Positions 51,170 through 59,582 of a stretch of 64,000 nt of DNA are shown in pieces. This DNA comes from 630D-37 sp037478835 (GTDB lineage Bacteria; Chloroflexota; Anaerolineae; Anaerolineales; Villigracilaceae): NCBI GenBank assembly GCA_037478835.1, contig JBBFLV010000005.1:152287-216286 (forward strand), read 5' to 3'. Positions within the stretch are counted from its first letter, which is position 1. Each line of letters opens with the position of its first letter. Made by a program: the position numbers and the translations under genes. A model generated the notes under the pieces. It was not told the DNA's origin. It did not search any database and was given only the letters and a program-made list of their open reading frames with translations.

Positions 51170-52036
51170 ATGGATTACGGTGAAATCTTGACCCGATCTT
51201 GGCGCTATCTCTGGCGCTATAAAATTCTCTGGCTGTTCGGTATCCTGAACGGCTGTCAGACCTTCAGCGCAAACATCTCGGAGGATAATAGCGCGGCACA
51301 ACAGCAGGCCATGGCCATGCTGGAACGTTGGGCCTCCGAGCCGATCGTCACCCTAGCGCTGGCAGTTTTTGTATTGAGTTTCATCTTCGCGATTTTCATC
51401 CTTTCTCTGATCGGGAGCATTGGCACCATCCGCACCGTTTTCCTGGCCGAGGAGGGTCGTGAGCCGGGATGGCAGGAAATTTTTGCCAATGGATGGTCGG
51501 CCTTCTGGCGACTGTTTGGCTTTTACATCCTGCTCGGCATGTTGATATTCATCTTCGTTGCCGTTTTAACAGGAATCTCCGTCTTTACAGTTGTAAACTT
51601 AGCAGATGGGAGTGAAGAAGATATTGGATTAGCAGTGCTAGGGCTCATTTTAATATGCACGTGTGCCTTGCTTCCCCTCTTTTTGCTGATTGCCTCTTTG
51701 ACTATCACCATCCGTGCTGCGCTGGTGCTAGAACCGGAGGGATTCTGGGGCGCATTCCGCAAGGGATGGCAAGTGTACATTCGCCACTTGGGGAAGTGGA
51801 TTTTGCTCACCATCATTCTGTTCGTAATTCGTCTTTTCTTGGTGGTCCCGATTTCTGTTCCCTTGGCGCTGTTAACCGTTCCGTTAGCGCTCCAATTCCC
51901 GATCTTAATCTTCGGATTCCTGTTCCTTGGTGGCCTGAATGCCTTCACCGATAGTGTATTTACGATCGCCTACCTCCGCCTACGTCCGAATCCGGAGGTC
52001 GCCGGAGAGGCTGAATACGGCCGCTTGGCCCTCTAA
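51170..52036 (+). CDS. Integral membrane protein of unknown function
   Basis: 288 residues with about five to six hydrophobic spans and the opening MDYGEILTRSWRYLWRYKIL, seen in small membrane proteins of several Gram-positive and Chloroflexota genomes. The layout resembles glycerophosphodiesterase membrane-domain proteins, but I cannot assign a family. Codons about 125-165 are more AT-rich than the rest. GAGGAG precedes the ATG. It is 5 nt after guaA and 9 nt before the next gene. Confidence 0.72.
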   Translation: MDYGEILTRSWRYLWRYKILWLFGILNGCQTFSANISEDNSAAQQQAMAMLERWASEPIVTLALAVFVLSFIFAIFILSLIGSIGTIRTVFLAEEGREPGWQEIFANGWSAFWRLFGFYILLGMLIFIFVAVLTGISVFTVVNLADGSEEDIGLAVLGLILICTCALLPLFLLIASLTITIRAALVLEPEGFWGAFRKGWQVYIRHLGKWILLTIILFVIRLFLVVPISVPLALLTVPLALQFPILIFGFLFLGGLNAFTDSVFTIAYLRLRPNPEVAGEAEYGRLAL

Positions 52037-52045
52037 AGACCGGTC

Positions 52046-53977
52046 ATGAGAGCAAAACCTGGTGTTCGAGCCGTTTGGTTTAGGTCGCTCCTGCTGCTAG
52101 CAGTAGTATCCCTGTCCTTCATCCCCGTCCAAGCGCAATCCACTTCCACACCGGTTGCTTTCCTCTACCCTTTGGAAAGCAGTGCATTCCCGTTGATTTC
52201 AAGCCTGCTGGATGTGTTCGATAGGGATGGGCAGTTCCTTTCCGGGTTGCAGAAGGGGGATGTGGCCATTCTGGAAAACGGCCAGGCGCGACCGCTGGAG
52301 AGCCTGGAAGAACAAGGGCGCCCTCTGCAGCTGGTGGTGGCCATCAATCCCGGCCCGGCGCTGGGAATGCGCGACCCTCAGGGTGTCACGCGCTTTGAAA
52401 AAGTAGCGGGCGCTTTGCAGAGCTGGGCACAGAGCCGGCCGATTGCTTCGGAAGATCGCCTGAGCCTGGTTTCGATCGGTGGGATCATCATCGGACAGGC
52501 TACCTATCAGGATTGGGCCAACGCGCTGAGTGCTTTCCGCCCGAATTTCCTGCGCACCACGCCGAACCTACAAACCCTGAACTTGGCCTTTGAAACACTG
52601 GCACAACATCCATCTCTTCCTGGCGGGAAGCGGGCGATTCTGTTCATCACCCCTCACATGGATCAGCCGGGAATGGAGTTGACGTTAAAGCCTTTCGCCG
52701 AGCGGGCCCATCAGGAGGGTGTGCGCGTGTACGTCTGGGTGGTGGATGCGGAGGCGTATTTCACCCATTCCAGCACGCAGGCCTTTCAGGTGCTGGCCTT
52801 TGAGACGGGCGGAAAGAGTTTTCTTTTCTCCGGAAAAGAGACGTTACCCGATCCGGAAAGCTACTTTGAGCCTTTGCGGCACGTTTATGTGCTGACCTAT
52901 CGTTCCCAGGTGAATCGTAGCGGTGCCCATGCGGTGCGTTTGCAGGTTCAACAAGGGACCTCGACCATCCTTTCCAACGAGCAATCGTTCACCATCGATC
53001 TGCAACCACCCCAGCCGATGCTTTTTGTGCCCTCCTGGCAGGTCATCCGCCAACCTTCACCGGAGGATCCCTGGAACGAAGAGGCGCTGTTACCCGAAGA
53101 GCAGGTACTGGAGGCAAGCGTCAGCTTTCCCGATGGCCATCCGCGACCTATCCAGGCCGTGCGCCTGTATGTGGACGGACAGATGGTGGCCGAAAACCTG
53201 GCCGAGAACGGCCAACCGCCATCCATGCAATTCCGCTGGGATTTGCGCCCCTATCGTTTGAGTGCGCAACATTATTTGGTGGTGGAAGTGGTGGATTCAC
53301 TGGGGCTGATCGGCCAAACGCAGGCGCTGCCGGTCACCGTCACCGTGATCCTGCCGCCGCGTGGCTGGCGCGCCTTCTTGATGCGTTACAACCTGCAGTT
53401 GACGATCGGCTTTGCCCTGCTGGCCTTCCTCCTGACGATCTGGGTCTTCGTAGGGGCACGTCTGCAGACCGCGCGCAACACGCGCCGCCTTGCCCAGAGT
53501 CGGGCGCTCGATCCGCTGACCCAGCCGGTGGAAATCTCCCCTCGTCCCTCGCGTGGGAGTTCATCCAAAGTGCCGGTGCCCGAAACCTTCCAGGAGGAGC
53601 CGCTTCAGACGCTCAACGTAGAAGCATACCTCTTGCGGCTTTCGGCTCAAGGTCAGCCTTTGGGCACGGCGCTGCCTTTACGGGCCAAAGATTTGATCTT
53701 CGGTAGCGATCCGCGGCAGGTCAATGTGATCCTCCACGATTCGAGCGTCTCCGCCGTCCATGCGCGGCTGCGCCGCACGGAAGAAGGCTATCGCCTCTTC
53801 GATCTGGGATCGGTAGCCGGAACCTGGGTTAACTATGAGCCGGTGCCGCAAGAGGGGAAGTTACTTCAACCGGGCGACCGCATCCATTTCGGCCGTTTGA
53901 TCTATCGCTTTGAGAGACCCGATGCACCACCGCCACCGGAACCGGTGATCCTGCTCCTGGATGAAAAGCAAACTTGA
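52046..53977 (+). CDS. VWA-like secreted domain, membrane helix and cytoplasmic FHA domain
   Basis: 643 residues. Signal peptide (SLLLLAVVSLSFIPVQAQ), a von Willebrand A-like domain (about 50-270) and beta-rich region, a membrane helix (about 448-468) and a C-terminal FHA domain (about 545-630; FGSDPRQVNVILHDSSVSAV, HARLRRTEEGYRLFDLGSVA, GTWVNY). At the usual MIDAS position it reads VVAINPGPALGMRD, lacking DxSxS, so metal binding is unlikely. FHA domains bind phosphothreonine, so the protein may link an outside contact to kinase signalling. No Ser/Thr kinase is in the window. Confidence 0.8.
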   Translation: MRAKPGVRAVWFRSLLLLAVVSLSFIPVQAQSTSTPVAFLYPLESSAFPLISSLLDVFDRDGQFLSGLQKGDVAILENGQARPLESLEEQGRPLQLVVAINPGPALGMRDPQGVTRFEKVAGALQSWAQSRPIASEDRLSLVSIGGIIIGQATYQDWANALSAFRPNFLRTTPNLQTLNLAFETLAQHPSLPGGKRAILFITPHMDQPGMELTLKPFAERAHQEGVRVYVWVVDAEAYFTHSSTQAFQVLAFETGGKSFLFSGKETLPDPESYFEPLRHVYVLTYRSQVNRSGAHAVRLQVQQGTSTILSNEQSFTIDLQPPQPMLFVPSWQVIRQPSPEDPWNEEALLPEEQVLEASVSFPDGHPRPIQAVRLYVDGQMVAENLAENGQPPSMQFRWDLRPYRLSAQHYLVVEVVDSLGLIGQTQALPVTVTVILPPRGWRAFLMRYNLQLTIGFALLAFLLTIWVFVGARLQTARNTRRLAQSRALDPLTQPVEISPRPSRGSSSKVPVPETFQEEPLQTLNVEAYLLRLSAQGQPLGTALPLRAKDLIFGSDPRQVNVILHDSSVSAVHARLRRTEEGYRLFDLGSVAGTWVNYEPVPQEGKLLQPGDRIHFGRLIYRFERPDAPPPPEPVILLLDEKQT

Positions 53978-53980
53978 CTT

Positions 53981-54694
53981 TCAATCGTTGACCAACGTTC
54001 CTACTTTTTCACCCTGCAAAGCGGCCAGGAGCGCGTGTTCGTCCCACAGGTTGAGCACCAAGATGGGGAGGTGATTCTCCATGCACAATGAGATGGCGGT
54101 GCTGTCCATCACCTCTAACCGCCGATTCAGGACCTCGATGTAGCTCAAGTAATCGAATTTCTGGGCCTGGGGGTTCTTTTTGGGGTCGGAATCGTAGACT
54201 CCATCTACCTTGGTGGCCTTGATCAGCACATCGGCATCAATTTCCATCGCCCGCAAGGCGGCGGCGGTATCGGTAGAAAAATACGGATTTCCGGTGCCGG
54301 CGCTGAAGATCACCACCCGTCCCTTTTCCAGGTGGCGGATGGCGCGGCGGCGGATATACGGTTCGGCGACGGCGCGCATTTCGATCGCCGATTGAACGCG
54401 GGTATAGACCCCGATCCGTTCCAGAGCGTCCATGAGCGCCAGCGCGTTCATGACCGTTCCCAGCATGCCCATGTAATCGGCCGTGGCGCGGTCCATGCCG
54501 CGATCCAACCCTTGTTTGCCGCGCCAGAGATTGCCGGCGCCGATCACCACGGCCACCTGAACTCCCAGGTCGTAGACTTCTTTGATGCGTCGGGCAATGG
54601 CCTCGACTTCGGATGGATCGATGCCAAAGCCACCTTCACCGGCCAGGGCCTCCCCACTGAGTTTGAGAAGCACGCGGCGATATTTCAAAGCCAT
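53981..54694 (-). CDS. pyrH: UMP kinase
   Basis: 237 residues, amino-acid-kinase fold. YRRVLLKLSGEALAGEGGFG opens the protein, with AVVIGAGNLWRG, DRATADYMGMLGTVMNALAL and FSAGTGNPYFSTDTAAALRA. It phosphorylates UMP to UDP. Its start follows AAGGAG. It lies downstream of tsf but behind a strong hairpin terminator, so it may use its own promoter. Confidence 0.97.
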   Translation of the reverse strand: MALKYRRVLLKLSGEALAGEGGFGIDPSEVEAIARRIKEVYDLGVQVAVVIGAGNLWRGKQGLDRGMDRATADYMGMLGTVMNALALMDALERIGVYTRVQSAIEMRAVAEPYIRRRAIRHLEKGRVVIFSAGTGNPYFSTDTAAALRAMEIDADVLIKATKVDGVYDSDPKKNPQAQKFDYLSYIEVLNRRLEVMDSTAISLCMENHLPILVLNLWDEHALLAALQGEKVGTLVND

Positions 54695-54830
54695 ATGTAC
54701 TCCTTTGCCTGCTTATCATCGAGATACCCGAACATCCTTGTAAGGTGTCCGGTTTTGTACTACCGGGCTGTGCCTATATCGCCCAGAAGTCGACGATACG
54801 CGTCCCGGTTTTCTCCGTTCAAAATTCAAA

Positions 54831-54859
54831 GAAAAGGCCAACCCTTCGGTTGGCCTTTT
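54831..54859 (-). terminator. Rho-independent terminator after tsf
   Basis: Stem GGCCAACC / GGTTGGCC with a 4-nt loop (54836-54855), followed on the minus strand by TTTTC. It begins 5 nt after the tsf stop. The other strand also ends in TTTT, so it could work both ways. Confidence 0.85.
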
Positions 54860-54863
54860 GTGG

Positions 54864-55469
54864 TTATTCGCCGGTCGTCTCTCCTAGCTCCCAACGTTGG
54901 AAGCGACGGATGACGATATTTTCGCCGATGGCGGCGATATTCTGAAGCAAAAGTTGTTGAACGGTGATGTTCTCATCGCGGATGTAGGGCTGGCGCATCA
55001 GCACCACTTCATCCTTAAACTTTTCCAGGCGGCCCTGGACAATCCGTTCGGCGACCGCTTCCGGCTTCCCTTCTTCGATGGCGCGCTTGCGGGCGATCTC
55101 GGCCTCTTTTTCCAGCACTTCCGCCGGAATATCCTCTTCCTTGATGTAGCGAGGCGATGCGGCGGCGATTTGCAGGGCGATCTCGTGGGCCAGGTTGCGG
55201 AAGGCTTCTGAACGGGCGACGAAGTCGGTCTCGCAATTGACTTCAACCATCACGCCCACGCGGCCTCCGCCGTGCGAATAGAGCTCGATCACGCCCTCCG
55301 AGGCCTGACGATCGGCGCGCTTGGCGGCCGTAGCCAGCCCTTTTTCACGCAGGTAATCAACCGCCTTTTGGAAGTCGCCGTTGGCTTCCGTGAGTGCTTT
55401 ACGGCAGTCAAGAACGCCGGCGCCGGTTGCAGCGCGCAGCTCTTTGATCATCTCGGTAGTGATTTCCAT
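54864..55469 (-). CDS. tsf: Elongation factor Ts
   Basis: 201 residues, the short form seen in Thermus and many non-proteobacteria. The UBA-like N-terminus is IKELRAATGAGVLDCRKALT, then EANGDFQKAVDYLREKGLA and VEVNCETDFVARSEAF. It recharges EF-Tu with GTP. It follows rpsB after 3 nt. Confidence 0.97.
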   Translation of the reverse strand: MEITTEMIKELRAATGAGVLDCRKALTEANGDFQKAVDYLREKGLATAAKRADRQASEGVIELYSHGGGRVGVMVEVNCETDFVARSEAFRNLAHEIALQIAAASPRYIKEEDIPAEVLEKEAEIARKRAIEEGKPEAVAERIVQGRLEKFKDEVVLMRQPYIRDENITVQQLLLQNIAAIGENIVIRRFQRWELGETTGE

Positions 55470-55472
55470 AGA

Positions 55473-56366
55473 CTATTCTTCCTCTTCCTCAAATTCTTCT
55501 TCGGTATCATCGGCCTCAGCTTTGGGGCCGAGTTTTGCCAGAGTGGACTCGCCGAGCAGATCCTCATCTTCGAGCACCTCGTCATCGAGCATGGTGGCGA
55601 TGGTGACGCGAGCGCGCTCGGCCTTCGGTTTGGCTTCGGCTCTGGCGGCTTCGGCCTCTGCGGCGGCCTCTTCTTCCTTGCGCATCGCTTTGCCTTCCAG
55701 CACGGCATCGGCGATCTTGCTGGTCAGCAGGCGAATGGAACGTACTGCATCGTCATTGGCCGGGATGATGTAATCCACGTTCTGCGGGTTGCAGTTGGTA
55801 TCGACCAGCGCGACGACCGGGATGTTGAGGATATTGGCTTCGTGAACTGCGGTTTCCTCTTCGCACACATCCACGATGAAGAGCATATCCGGCAAGCGTT
55901 CCAGGTCCCGGATGCCTTCGAGGTGAACCTGTAGGCGTTTGATCTCGCGCTGGATGAGCAGGCCTTCTTTCTTCGTCAGGCGCTGAATTTCACCGCTTTC
56001 CACCATGCGCTCCAGCCGCTTCAGTTCCTGAATACGCTGATAGATGGTGCTCCAGTTCGTGAGCGTGCCACCTAACCAGCGCTCGGTGACGTAAGGCATG
56101 CCGCAGCGGATGGCCTCTTCGCGCACGATCTCCTGGGCCTGGCGCTTGGTGCCGACGAAGAGCACAATGCCACCTTTGGCAACGGTATCGCGCACCACAT
56201 TATAGGCCTGGGTGAGCAATTTGACCGTTTGCTGCAGGTCAATGATGTGGATGCCGTTGCGCTCGGTGAAGATGTACGGCTTCATGCGCGGGTCCCACTT
56301 GTTCGTTCGATGGCCGAAGTGGACACCGCTTTCCAGAAGAAGCTTCATGGATACAATGGCTGGCAT
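55473..56366 (-). CDS. rpsB: Ribosomal protein S2
   Basis: 297 residues. MKLLLESGVHFGHRTNKWDP, YIFTERNGIHIIDLQQTVKL and FIVDVCEEETAVHEANILNI are diagnostic. The end has a long acidic, Ala/Glu-rich tail (about 235-297, finishing EEFEEEEE), longer than E. coli S2. Start is the ATG at 56366 behind GGAGG at 10 nt. A leader of about 145 nt precedes it. Confidence 0.96.
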   Translation of the reverse strand: MPAIVSMKLLLESGVHFGHRTNKWDPRMKPYIFTERNGIHIIDLQQTVKLLTQAYNVVRDTVAKGGIVLFVGTKRQAQEIVREEAIRCGMPYVTERWLGGTLTNWSTIYQRIQELKRLERMVESGEIQRLTKKEGLLIQREIKRLQVHLEGIRDLERLPDMLFIVDVCEEETAVHEANILNIPVVALVDTNCNPQNVDYIIPANDDAVRSIRLLTSKIADAVLEGKAMRKEEEAAAEAEAARAEAKPKAERARVTIATMLDDEVLEDEDLLGESTLAKLGPKAEADDTEEEFEEEEE

Positions 56367-56524
56367 AGAAAAGGAACCTCCTTGCGTTTTGTCCTCCGCT
56401 CGCTTCATCCCCGGCGGTGACCGCATAGCTATGCGGCACGCCCCGTCGGGTCTGCGAACGTGTGAGATGGGGCGATCTGCTCGCCCGGGCAGAATGGCCT
56501 GTTTTCACAGGCGGCGGGATTATA
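56367..56524 (-). promoter_or_regulatory. rpsB promoter and structured leader
   Basis: TATAAT with upstream TG (TGTTATAAT, extended -10) occupies 56519-56524. The transcribed leader contains a perfect palindrome CCGCATAGCTATGCGG (56421-56436) flanked by partly complementary arms (GGCGTG / CACCGCC). Autoregulation by S2 through a leader structure is known in other bacteria; here it is inference. Confidence 0.5.
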
Positions 56525-56547
56525 ACACAGTTTTGTCCGTCGGCGCG

Positions 56548-57408
56548 CTATCGTCGCGCCTCTGTCAAGCGACCTTCTCGGATCGCCAGGCGCTCGGTGT
56601 AATCCAGAAAAACCTTTGCGAGGATCAGGAACAAGACGGCCAGACCGGCTAGGATGGTGATCTCCAAAGAGACGGAAAGGAAACCCAGACTGGGGCCGCT
56701 TTTGAACGTCAATTGACGCATGGCGTCTAGGCCGAGTGTCAGCGGGATGAGAGAGGCACCGGCGGCCACCCAGAAGGGCAGCGCCCGCACGGGGAAAAAG
56801 AACCCCGAAACCAGGTATACCGGCTCCTGGATCACATCGAGTGCGGCCCAGGCCTCCCGCCCCAAGAGCAGGAAGACCGAGGCAAACATCATCCCCATCC
56901 CGTAGAGGGCGATCATCGTCAACAGGAAGACCGCAAAGAGCTGCCAGAAGCTAAGCACCACGAATTGCACGTTGAAGATCAGGCTACCCAGGATCAGGAT
57001 CGCCAAGGCACGCAGGGTCGTGGCGGTTAGGCCGCCGAAGGCCATCCCCAGCAGAATGGACATCATCGAGTTCGGCGCCATGATGTAGAGCGCGAGGTTG
57101 CCTTGCTCTTTCTCCCAATACAGTTGCATGGACATGCTCCAGAGCACGTTCATCCAGAAGGCCAACATCGCCCCGCCGACGACGACAAAGCCGATGTAAT
57201 CTTCCGGTGCGCCCATGGCGCGATAGACCAAAACGTAAGCGGCCACCGAAAGCATGGGCAGGAGCACATCGAAAAAGAGCCAAGATTTCTCGCGTTGCTG
57301 ACCGATCAGACGCGGGTAGGCACGGGCGAAAACACTTTGCAGAAACAGTCGCCACCCGCTCACCTTCGGCACCGACGAAGGAGCCAGGGGATTCTGATGC
57401 TCAGGCAT
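56548..57408 (-). CDS. ABC-2 type transporter permease
   Basis: 286 residues with six hydrophobic spans and the ABC-2 family layout (VYRAMGAPEDYIGFVVVGGA, LWSMSMQLYWEKEQGNLALY, PVYLVSGFFFPVRALPFWVA). It pairs with the ATPase just upstream, whose stop overlaps its start by 8 nt. Cargo unknown; such exporters move drugs, lipids or polysaccharide. Confidence 0.88.
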   Translation of the reverse strand: MPEHQNPLAPSSVPKVSGWRLFLQSVFARAYPRLIGQQREKSWLFFDVLLPMLSVAAYVLVYRAMGAPEDYIGFVVVGGAMLAFWMNVLWSMSMQLYWEKEQGNLALYIMAPNSMMSILLGMAFGGLTATTLRALAILILGSLIFNVQFVVLSFWQLFAVFLLTMIALYGMGMMFASVFLLLGREAWAALDVIQEPVYLVSGFFFPVRALPFWVAAGASLIPLTLGLDAMRQLTFKSGPSLGFLSVSLEITILAGLAVLFLILAKVFLDYTERLAIREGRLTEARR

Positions 57409-58414
57409 TGACTATCTCCTCGCGCTCTACTTCTTCCATGCTGCGCCCGACGAGCTCGACGAAGACATCCTCCAGCGTGGGTTCGCGTTTGCTCAGGTGC
57501 AGGATTTTGATCTGTTTTTCGGTGAGCACGCCGATCACCTCGGCCAGCGCCGCTTCGGTGCTCAGGGTCAGGTTCAGGCGCGCCCCGTGCTCGGTAGGAT
57601 GAATGGTGACTTTGCGCACTTCGGGCAGGGCCTCCAACCGTGGCGCGGTCAGGCCGTTCAGCGGGCTGGTTTCGATCTCAAAGCGCGCATCGCTTTGCAG
57701 GGCACGTTTGAGCGCCGCCGGCGTATCGCAGGCCAGGACGCGCCCTTTGTTGATGATCGCCACCCGATCGCACAGTTCTTCGGCCTCCACCATGTAATGG
57801 GTGGTGAGGAGCAAGGTGCGCCGCGGGTCCTGATCTAGCCATTCGCGGATTAGGAAACGGACCTCGCGCGCCGCGCCCACATCCAGCCCAAGCGTGGGTT
57901 CATCTAAGAAAAGCACGCGCGGATCGGTGACAAAACCGCGCACAATGTTCATCTTTTGGCGCAGACCGGTGGAAAGGTCAGACGATTTGGTATTCATCCG
58001 ATCGGCCATGCCCACCCGTTCCAGCAAGGCGCGGATGCGCCGATCGGCCTCACGCGAGGGGATGCCGTAAAACTGGGCAAACATCCACAAATTCTCGCGC
58101 ACCGTGAGCAGGCCATAGCCCGAAGATTCACCGCCGGACACCATATTGATCAGTGGGCGGATGCGATGGGCTTCCCGGACCACGTCATAGCCGGCCACGC
58201 GCGCCCAACCGCTCGTCGGAGCCAGCAGGGTGGTCAGGATTTTGATCAGCGTCGTCTTACCGGCGCCGTTCGGCCCAAGCAAGCCGAACAGTTCGCCCTC
58301 TCGCACCTGAAGCGTTACATCTTGCAGCGCCACCAGCTGACGCGCCGGCTCTTTGCGATTGTTGCGGATTTTGTAAACCCGTCCAAGGTGTTCGGTCTCG
58401 ATAGCAAAAGGCAT
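57401..58414 (-). CDS. ABC transporter ATP-binding protein
   Basis: 337 residues. Walker A GLLGPNGAGKTTLIKILTTL, signature SDLSTGLRQKMNIVRGF, Walker B RVLFLDEPTLGLD and switch His in LLLTTHYMVEAEELCD. The C-terminal extension of about 90 residues fits DUF4162-type exporter ATPases. I use the ATG at 58414 behind CGGAG. A longer reading enters the hairpin leader region. Confidence 0.93.
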   Translation of the reverse strand: MPFAIETEHLGRVYKIRNNRKEPARQLVALQDVTLQVREGELFGLLGPNGAGKTTLIKILTTLLAPTSGWARVAGYDVVREAHRIRPLINMVSGGESSGYGLLTVRENLWMFAQFYGIPSREADRRIRALLERVGMADRMNTKSSDLSTGLRQKMNIVRGFVTDPRVLFLDEPTLGLDVGAAREVRFLIREWLDQDPRRTLLLTTHYMVEAEELCDRVAIINKGRVLACDTPAALKRALQSDARFEIETSPLNGLTAPRLEALPEVRKVTIHPTEHGARLNLTLSTEAALAEVIGVLTEKQIKILHLSKREPTLEDVFVELVGRSMEEVEREEIVNA

Positions 58415-58473
58415 GGAATCTCCGAAATTGTAGGGAAATCGTAGGGGAGACGTAGGGTTTGCGTCAAGCAAAA

Positions 58474-58518
58474 GAGAAGAGATTGTGCTATATTTGAAAG
58501 CGCAAACAATCTCTTCTC
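58474..58518 (-). promoter_or_regulatory. Perfect 13-bp inverted repeat in the leader of the ABC operon
   Basis: GAGAAGAGATTGT and ACAATCTCTTCTC separated by 19 nt. On the minus strand the second arm is followed by TTTTGCTT, so it could form an intrinsic terminator/attenuator about 60 nt before the ATPase gene. It could also be an operator for a dimeric regulator. Confidence 0.55.
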
Positions 58519-58530
58519 CTCCTTTCAGTA

Positions 58531-58559
58531 GAGAGCCGGGGCCCTCCTCCCCGGCTCTC
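58531..58559. other. Perfect 11-bp GC-rich hairpin
   Basis: GAGAGCCGGGG, 7-nt loop, CCCCGGCTCTC. On the minus strand it is followed by AAAGGAGGAG, which overlaps the first arm of the downstream inverted repeat. There is no U-tract, so it is not a standard terminator. Confidence 0.6.
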
Positions 58560-58603
58560 GTGATTCTATCGCAAGTTTGCCTTCCAGGCAAGCCGTAGCG
58601 GCC

Positions 58604-58627
58604 GTAGCGCAAACGCTTGCGTTTGCT
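58604..58627 (+). repeat. REP-like element
   Basis: GTAG then CGCAAACGCTTGCGTTTGC, hairpin GCAAACGC / GCGTTTGC with loop tt. Confidence 0.75.
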
Positions 58628-58653
58628 ATGCTTGTGCTAACCCCGGCATCCCC

Positions 58654-59466
58654 TCACTCATTCCGGAATTGCAAACAATAGTGGTGAAACGTGTTGCTCA
58701 CCCAGGCAGAATACAGGCCAAAAGGCGCCAAGCGCTGATTGTCCTGACACCAGATGCGTTCATCTTTCAGCACATAAATCTTCCCTAACTCCCGTCCCAA
58801 ATCCCAGGCCAGCGGATACATCTTTCCCTTCTTTTTGACGTTTTTGACAATGATGGTGAGATAGGCGCCTGGGCGTAGGATGGCTTTCATCCCGGCATAG
58901 ATTTCCACCAAGCGGGCGAGGAACGTTTCATAATCGTGAATATTCCCCAAGTCGTTCGGGTCATCGGAATAGATCACATCCAGATCGGGAGAAGAACGGC
59001 GCTTCCGTTGGGTTTCGGCACCACGCGCATGGAGCATATCCCAATAAGGTGGCGAGGTGATCACGTAATCCATCGGGGGAAGGGCATATTCCGTCAGATG
59101 GGCGGCATCTCCGGTGATCACTTTTGCTTCCAGGCCGCTCGCCGAATCTCCTAATGCTTGCCTCTCCTCCTGCACCAGGCGGCGGGCGATCTCGGCGTAA
59201 CGCGGGTTGAGCTCCACTCCATAAGCATGCCGACCGGCGCGCAGCGCCGCGATCAGCGCACTGCCGGTGCCGGCCATCGGATCGAGCACCCGTTGCCCCT
59301 TTTTGGTGAAAAACTCAATGAATTCCTGTGCCAGCGTCTCCGGAAACTTGGCCGGGTGTACGAGGACATCCGCGCGCCGCGGCGGTGGATTGTGAACGAA
59401 CCAGGATTTCTGAAATTTCAACCAACGTTTGGGGTCAAGATCGTTGAGCTTATTCTCTTTCGCCAT
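58654..59466 (-). CDS. DNA methyltransferase (N4-cytosine/N6-adenine type)
   Basis: 270 residues. Catalytic motif IV is MDYVITSPPYWDMLHARG, SAM motif I is VLDPMAGTGSALIAALRAG, with YGVELNPRYAEIARRLV next. TSPPY is typical of N4-cytosine enzymes but occurs in adenine enzymes too. Motif order, IV before I in sequence or after, is here I then IV (gamma-like order). No restriction enzyme or specificity subunit is adjacent, so it looks orphan. Start is the ATG at 59466 with GGAG upstream. A TACAAT -10 candidate is at 59512-59517. Confidence 0.88.
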   Translation of the reverse strand: MAKENKLNDLDPKRWLKFQKSWFVHNPPPRRADVLVHPAKFPETLAQEFIEFFTKKGQRVLDPMAGTGSALIAALRAGRHAYGVELNPRYAEIARRLVQEERQALGDSASGLEAKVITGDAAHLTEYALPPMDYVITSPPYWDMLHARGAETQRKRRSSPDLDVIYSDDPNDLGNIHDYETFLARLVEIYAGMKAILRPGAYLTIIVKNVKKKGKMYPLAWDLGRELGKIYVLKDERIWCQDNQRLAPFGLYSAWVSNTFHHYCLQFRNE

Positions 59467-59582
59467 TCTCTTGCTCCATGCAGGCCTGGGATTTGCGAGG
59501 ATCAGACGCTCATTGTACCCGAAAGGGGACGAAGTCAGCCGTCGGGAGGCTGAGGGCTTGATCGTCCCTTCGCAAGATGGCC

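Noticed and set aside
58315..58509. 64-residue minus-strand frame overlapping the ABC ATPase start
   Set aside because: It starts with TTG and overlaps a solid gene. Noted as a possible leader peptide within the attenuator finding but not as a gene.
58531..58559. Rho-independent terminator at the GC-rich 11-bp hairpin
   Set aside because: No T-run follows on either strand. Recorded as a hairpin only.
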